Shown: positions 6,214-8,228 of the stretch, one piece after another
Layout: every line of letters begins with the position of its first letter
Position numbering within the stretch: the first letter of the stretch is position 1
Assembly: GCA_944392285.1 (NCBI GenBank)
Contig: CALXWF010000063.1
Span: 1 to 8,228 of the forward strand
Reading direction: 5' to 3'
DNA: 8,228 nucleotides
Source: an uncultured Alphaproteobacteria bacterium
GTDB lineage: Bacteria > Pseudomonadota > Alphaproteobacteria > RF32 > CAG-239
Program-made: the position numbers and the translations under genes
Notes under the pieces: generated by a model
Databases searched by the model: none
The model's input: only the letters and a program-made list of their open reading frames with translations
What the model was told of the DNA's origin: nothing

Positions 6214-6245
6214 ATATTAATGAAAAATTTTTTAAAAAAGAGATT

Positions 6246-7604
6246 TTAGCCAACGCTTCTGATATTAAGCCCGTTTATAAATTTTCCAAAAATTTCATAA
6301 GGAGCCATCGCTTTTTTGCGCGCTTCTTCAAATTGAGCAGAAACATTAACGACTTCAAGGCGAGCCAAAAGTTTATACGGAAGTTTTCGCAAAGCATCAA
6401 AATCATGAGCTTGTTCGTCATCTTGAAACTCAATTTTTCGCAAATTTGTCTTTTTGGGCAGATATTGCAGAGCTTCAATGCCAAATTTAAAATCTTCCAA
6501 GACCTCAACTTCTTCGGGCAAATCTTTCAGACAATCAAGAGCCAAATTATCACAATCATATAGCCTGAGCTGTTTGGCTTTGGCGCAACCTTTCAAACTT
6601 TTGATTTTAGTTGTGCTCAAATCCAACGTCCCGTTAATTTTCAAATTTTGCCATTCCGGAAGTTTGCGTAACCCGCTTTCAGACAAATCTAACTTTTCAA
6701 GTTCAAATTGTTTATCTTTTGGCAAATTATAAAGATTATAATATTGATTGTCTTTTTCAATAATTCCGATACCTGCTTGTTCCCCCAAAGACACTTTTAA
6801 ATCCTGTTCTTTTACAAAACTTTGTACATATCCTGCATAATCGGCGTGTAGATTCATATCGCTGCGCCCTCTGACTTGCACAAGCATATTTCCTTTTACT
6901 TCCAAAGTGGCGTGAGGATAAAATTTTTTATCGCGCAAAGAATAAACCTTAATTTGTCCGGCCTGGCAACGCTCAAAATAATCTTCGCCGCCCAAGCAAT
7001 GGCCCATGGCATTGCCTTCAGCTACAAAAGCACTGCGGCTCTGCAATTGAACGATTTTAAAACCTTTGTCATACTCACCGATAATTCTAATCCCCTGAGA
7101 AAGAGTTTCTTCTTTTTTGAATTGGTTATAAGCTGACAAAACTTTTTCAATGGAAGAAAAAGCCCCATGCGTTTTCAAATAGTCAAATCTTAAACGGAAT
7201 TTTTTTCTTTTACTTTGGCTCACAATATAGTATTTGGCAGTCATTTCGGCAAAATGTCCGGCTAATTGCAAAGACTTAATTTTATCGGCCGAAACTTTTT
7301 CAGGACAAAACTGGTACACTTTTCCGCCTTGTTTTAAAGCTTTATCAAGCCATTGCGGAGAATTTGGCGTTACTTCTTTTACTTCTTCCAAATAAGGAAC
7401 CGTCGCCCTATCGAGCAAGAAATCCCGAAACTTTACCTTCAACCATTGCGCAGCCATGGCCTTTGCTAACAAGTCCAAATTTTCTAACGCATATTTTTTA
7501 GAAAAAAGCATATTGCGAGAAACGCTGATATTCGTAATTTTGCCGCAAATTTGCCCTGTCAAAAATTTATTCAATTCTTGCTCATTTAACAAATTTATCG
7601 ACAT
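6246..7604 (-). CDS. PcfJ-like protein with C-terminal leucine-rich repeats
   Basis: The 452-aa product has three visible parts. Residues 1 to about 150 are basic and mostly helical, with no motif I recognise. Residues 195-265 resemble the PcfJ-like domain known from conjugative plasmid pCF10 and many mobile elements: MGHCLGGEDYF (200-210), QIKVYSLRD (217-225), YPHATLEVKG (229-238) and QVRGRSDMN (243-251). Residues 300-395 hold degenerate leucine-rich repeats: LEKLDLSESGLRKLP, TLDLSTTKIKSLKGC, AKQLRLYDCDNL and others. There is no signal peptide or membrane segment, so a cytoplasmic protein is expected. ATG 7604 has AGGAG five bases upstream (7614-7610), and the gene has its own TTGACA promoter. 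Codon use matches the neighbours. No plasmid or phage genes adjoin it. Biochemical function of PcfJ-like proteins is unknown; repeats suggest protein binding. Confidence 0.7.
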   Translation of the reverse strand: MSINLLNEQELNKFLTGQICGKITNISVSRNMLFSKKYALENLDLLAKAMAAQWLKVKFRDFLLDRATVPYLEEVKEVTPNSPQWLDKALKQGGKVYQFCPEKVSADKIKSLQLAGHFAEMTAKYYIVSQSKRKKFRLRFDYLKTHGAFSSIEKVLSAYNQFKKEETLSQGIRIIGEYDKGFKIVQLQSRSAFVAEGNAMGHCLGGEDYFERCQAGQIKVYSLRDKKFYPHATLEVKGNMLVQVRGRSDMNLHADYAGYVQSFVKEQDLKVSLGEQAGIGIIEKDNQYYNLYNLPKDKQFELEKLDLSESGLRKLPEWQNLKINGTLDLSTTKIKSLKGCAKAKQLRLYDCDNLALDCLKDLPEEVEVLEDFKFGIEALQYLPKKTNLRKIEFQDDEQAHDFDALRKLPYKLLARLEVVNVSAQFEEARKKAMAPYEIFGKFINGLNIRSVG

Positions 7605-7648
7605 TTCGGCTCCTTTTTACGAAGCTTTTTAACGAATTATTAAGAGTT

Positions 7649-7676
7649 TAAATAACATTTCTGCATTTTTTGTCAA
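7649..7676 (-). promoter_or_regulatory. Promoter of the PcfJ-like gene
   Basis: On the minus strand a perfect TTGACA (7676-7671) lies 16 bases before TATTTA (7654-7649). Transcription would start near 7642, giving a leader of about 38 bases with an AGGAG ribosome site at 7614-7610. Confidence 0.55.
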
Positions 7677-7694
7677 CAATAAAAGAGGCAAGAC

Positions 7695-7724
7695 TTGCTT
7701 TTTGACTACTTTTGTTCCTATATT
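7695..7724 (+). promoter_or_regulatory. Promoter of the small membrane protein gene
   Basis: TTGCTT (7695-7700) stands 18 bases before TATATT (7719-7724), a five-of-six -10 match. Start of transcription near 7731 places the alternative TTG start at 7712 outside the transcript and supports ATG 7751. This promoter is back to back with that of the PcfJ-like gene, about 20 bases apart. Confidence 0.45.
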
Positions 7725-7750
7725 TAAAGAAAACAACTGAAAGGTTAAGA

Positions 7751-8017
7751 ATGAACAGATTTGGTATTTTTCTGCTGAGCGCCGGAACCATTGCTGCCGG
7801 CATTATCCTATCTTTTATATCTTTTTATTTGGTTTTTCTGCTGCTGCCCATTATTTTGCTGATAATCTTTTTTGGCGCAGGCATTAATATCTTAGGCACG
7901 ATTTTCAAACAACATCAGGCATCAAAGCGCAAAAAAATCAACATTCACACGCAAAAAAGAGCTCCGAGCGGAGAGATTATCGACGCCGAATATGAAATCA
8001 TAGACGACGGCAAATAA
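7751..8017 (+). CDS. Small two-helix membrane protein of unknown function
   Basis: The 88-aa product begins with two consecutive hydrophobic helices (about residues 4-24 and 25-50, the second rich in Leu, Ile and Phe). They are followed by a basic stretch (KQHQASKRKKINIH) and an acidic end, IIDAEYEIIDDGK. The basic segment after the second helix predicts both ends in the cytoplasm. I do not recognise a named family, but acidic tails of the D/E-YEI-DD type occur at the ends of various small proteobacterial membrane proteins. ATG 7751 is preceded by AAAGG at 7740-7744, six bases away. A TTG at 7712 would add 13 residues but lies before the predicted transcription start. The gene is monocistronic, ending in a strong terminator, and divergent from the PcfJ-like gene. 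Confidence 0.75.
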   Translation: MNRFGIFLLSAGTIAAGIILSFISFYLVFLLLPIILLIIFFGAGINILGTIFKQHQASKRKKINIHTQKRAPSGEIIDAEYEIIDDGK

Positions 8018-8027
8018 ATAGGCACAA

Positions 8028-8053
8028 AAAAACCGCTTAAAAAAGCGGTTTTT
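8028..8053. terminator. Bidirectional intrinsic terminator between the small membrane gene and the tRNAs
   Basis: AAAAACCGCTT (8028-8038) pairs with AAGCGGTTTTT (8043-8053) across an AAAA loop. It ends the plus-strand membrane protein gene. In the other direction it lies just past the tRNA-Arg CCA end and gives a U-run as well, so it serves both transcripts. Confidence 0.9.
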
Positions 8054-8059
8054 ATAAAC

Positions 8060-8136
8060 TGGCGCGCTCCGGGCGATTCGAACGCCCGACCCACAGCTTA
8101 GAAGGCTGTTGCTCTATCCAGCTGAGCTAGGAGCGC
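8060..8136 (-). tRNA. tRNA-Arg (anticodon UCU)
   Basis: On the minus strand the acceptor GCGCTCC (8136-8130) pairs with GGAGCGC (8070-8064), followed by discriminator G and encoded CCA. The anticodon stem ACAGC/GCTGT carries the loop CTTCTAA, giving UCU, which reads AGA/AGG. The T-arm CGGGC-GTTCGAA-TCGCCCG has the standard GTTCGA loop. It is 77 nt long and lies 26 bases downstream of tRNA-Pro, probably in the same transcript. Confidence 0.97.
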
Positions 8137-8162
8137 AATACTTAAATCAGAAGAAGGGCAGC

Positions 8163-8228
8163 TGGTCGGGACAGCTGGATTCGAACCAGTGACATCTTGC
8201 TCCCAAAGCAAGCGCTCTACCAGGCTGA
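8163..8228 (-). tRNA. tRNA-Pro (anticodon UGG), 5' end outside the window
   Basis: The minus strand shows the D-arm, the anticodon stem CTTGC/GCAAG with loop TTTGGGA (anticodon UGG, reading CCA/CCG and others by wobble), the T-arm around GTTCGAATC, acceptor 3' strand TGTCCCG, discriminator A and an encoded CCA. About ten bases of the 5' acceptor strand lie beyond the right edge. It is the first visible gene of a tRNA-Pro, tRNA-Arg pair. Confidence 0.95.

Noticed and set aside
6226..6240. A/T run AAAAATTTTTTAAAAAAG as a terminator of the PcfJ-like gene
   Set aside because: It is self-complementary only as A-T pairs with no GC stem, so it would not form a stable terminator hairpin.
6207..6563. 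118-codon plus-strand open frame opposite the PcfJ-like gene
   Set aside because: The product is a Phe/Ile/Lys/Ser-rich shadow with no start signal, and the opposite strand has motifs and a good ribosome site.
1..8228. CRISPR arrays, insertion sequences, transposase or integrase genes
   Set aside because: No regularly spaced repeats, terminal inverted repeats or recombinase motifs were found on either strand. The only mobile-element trace is the tRNA-Leu repeat.

Overview
The window looks like chromosomal DNA of an AT-rich Gram-negative bacterium, most likely an alphaproteobacterium. This is inferred from gene content: two lipoproteins with clear lipoboxes, an OmpA-like peptidoglycan-binding domain, a RecJ whose N-terminus resembles alphaproteobacterial RecJ, a DUF502 membrane protein, a DUF192 protein and an M16-like protein. 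No rRNA or other strong taxonomic marker is present, so the rank below phylum is uncertain. The tRNA genes encode their own CCA ends, and the intrinsic terminators are short, strong hairpins.

Layout from left to right. Positions 1-260 hold a tRNA-Leu(GAG) gene on the minus strand with its terminator. The last 19 bases of the tRNA-plus-terminator junction are repeated exactly at 1-19. This looks like an attachment-site duplication of the kind left by elements that integrate into tRNA 3' ends. Between the two copies lies a short, GC-richer stretch that reads on the plus strand like the C-terminus of a protein. Positions 317-3764 hold a compact minus-strand gene set, transcribed from right to left: an OmpA-domain lipoprotein, a possible 39-codon membrane ORF without a standard start, recJ, and a DUF502 membrane protein. 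tRNA-Leu lies immediately downstream.

Divergent from the lipoprotein, 3956-4938 is a two-gene plus-strand operon: a Panacea (DUF4065/SocA-like) protein overlapping by ATGA a DUF192 lipoprotein. It ends in a bidirectional terminator at 4943-4970. Converging on that terminator is a minus-strand M16-like protein whose HxxEH zinc motif has lost both histidines. Next, also minus, is a 452-aa protein joining a PcfJ-like core to degenerate leucine-rich repeats, with its own promoter. Divergent from it is an 88-aa two-helix membrane protein ending in an acidic tail. A second bidirectional terminator (8028-8053) separates it from tRNA-Arg(UCU) and a tRNA-Pro(UGG) cut by the window end, both on the minus strand.

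Functionally the window mixes housekeeping (DNA repair, tRNAs, envelope proteins) with poorly characterised accessory-type proteins. The least explained parts are the tRNA-Leu repeat with its fragment, the PcfJ-LRR protein, the Panacea-DUF192 pair, the pseudo-peptidase and the small ORF before recJ. No complete mobile element, CRISPR array or recognisable defence system is visible.
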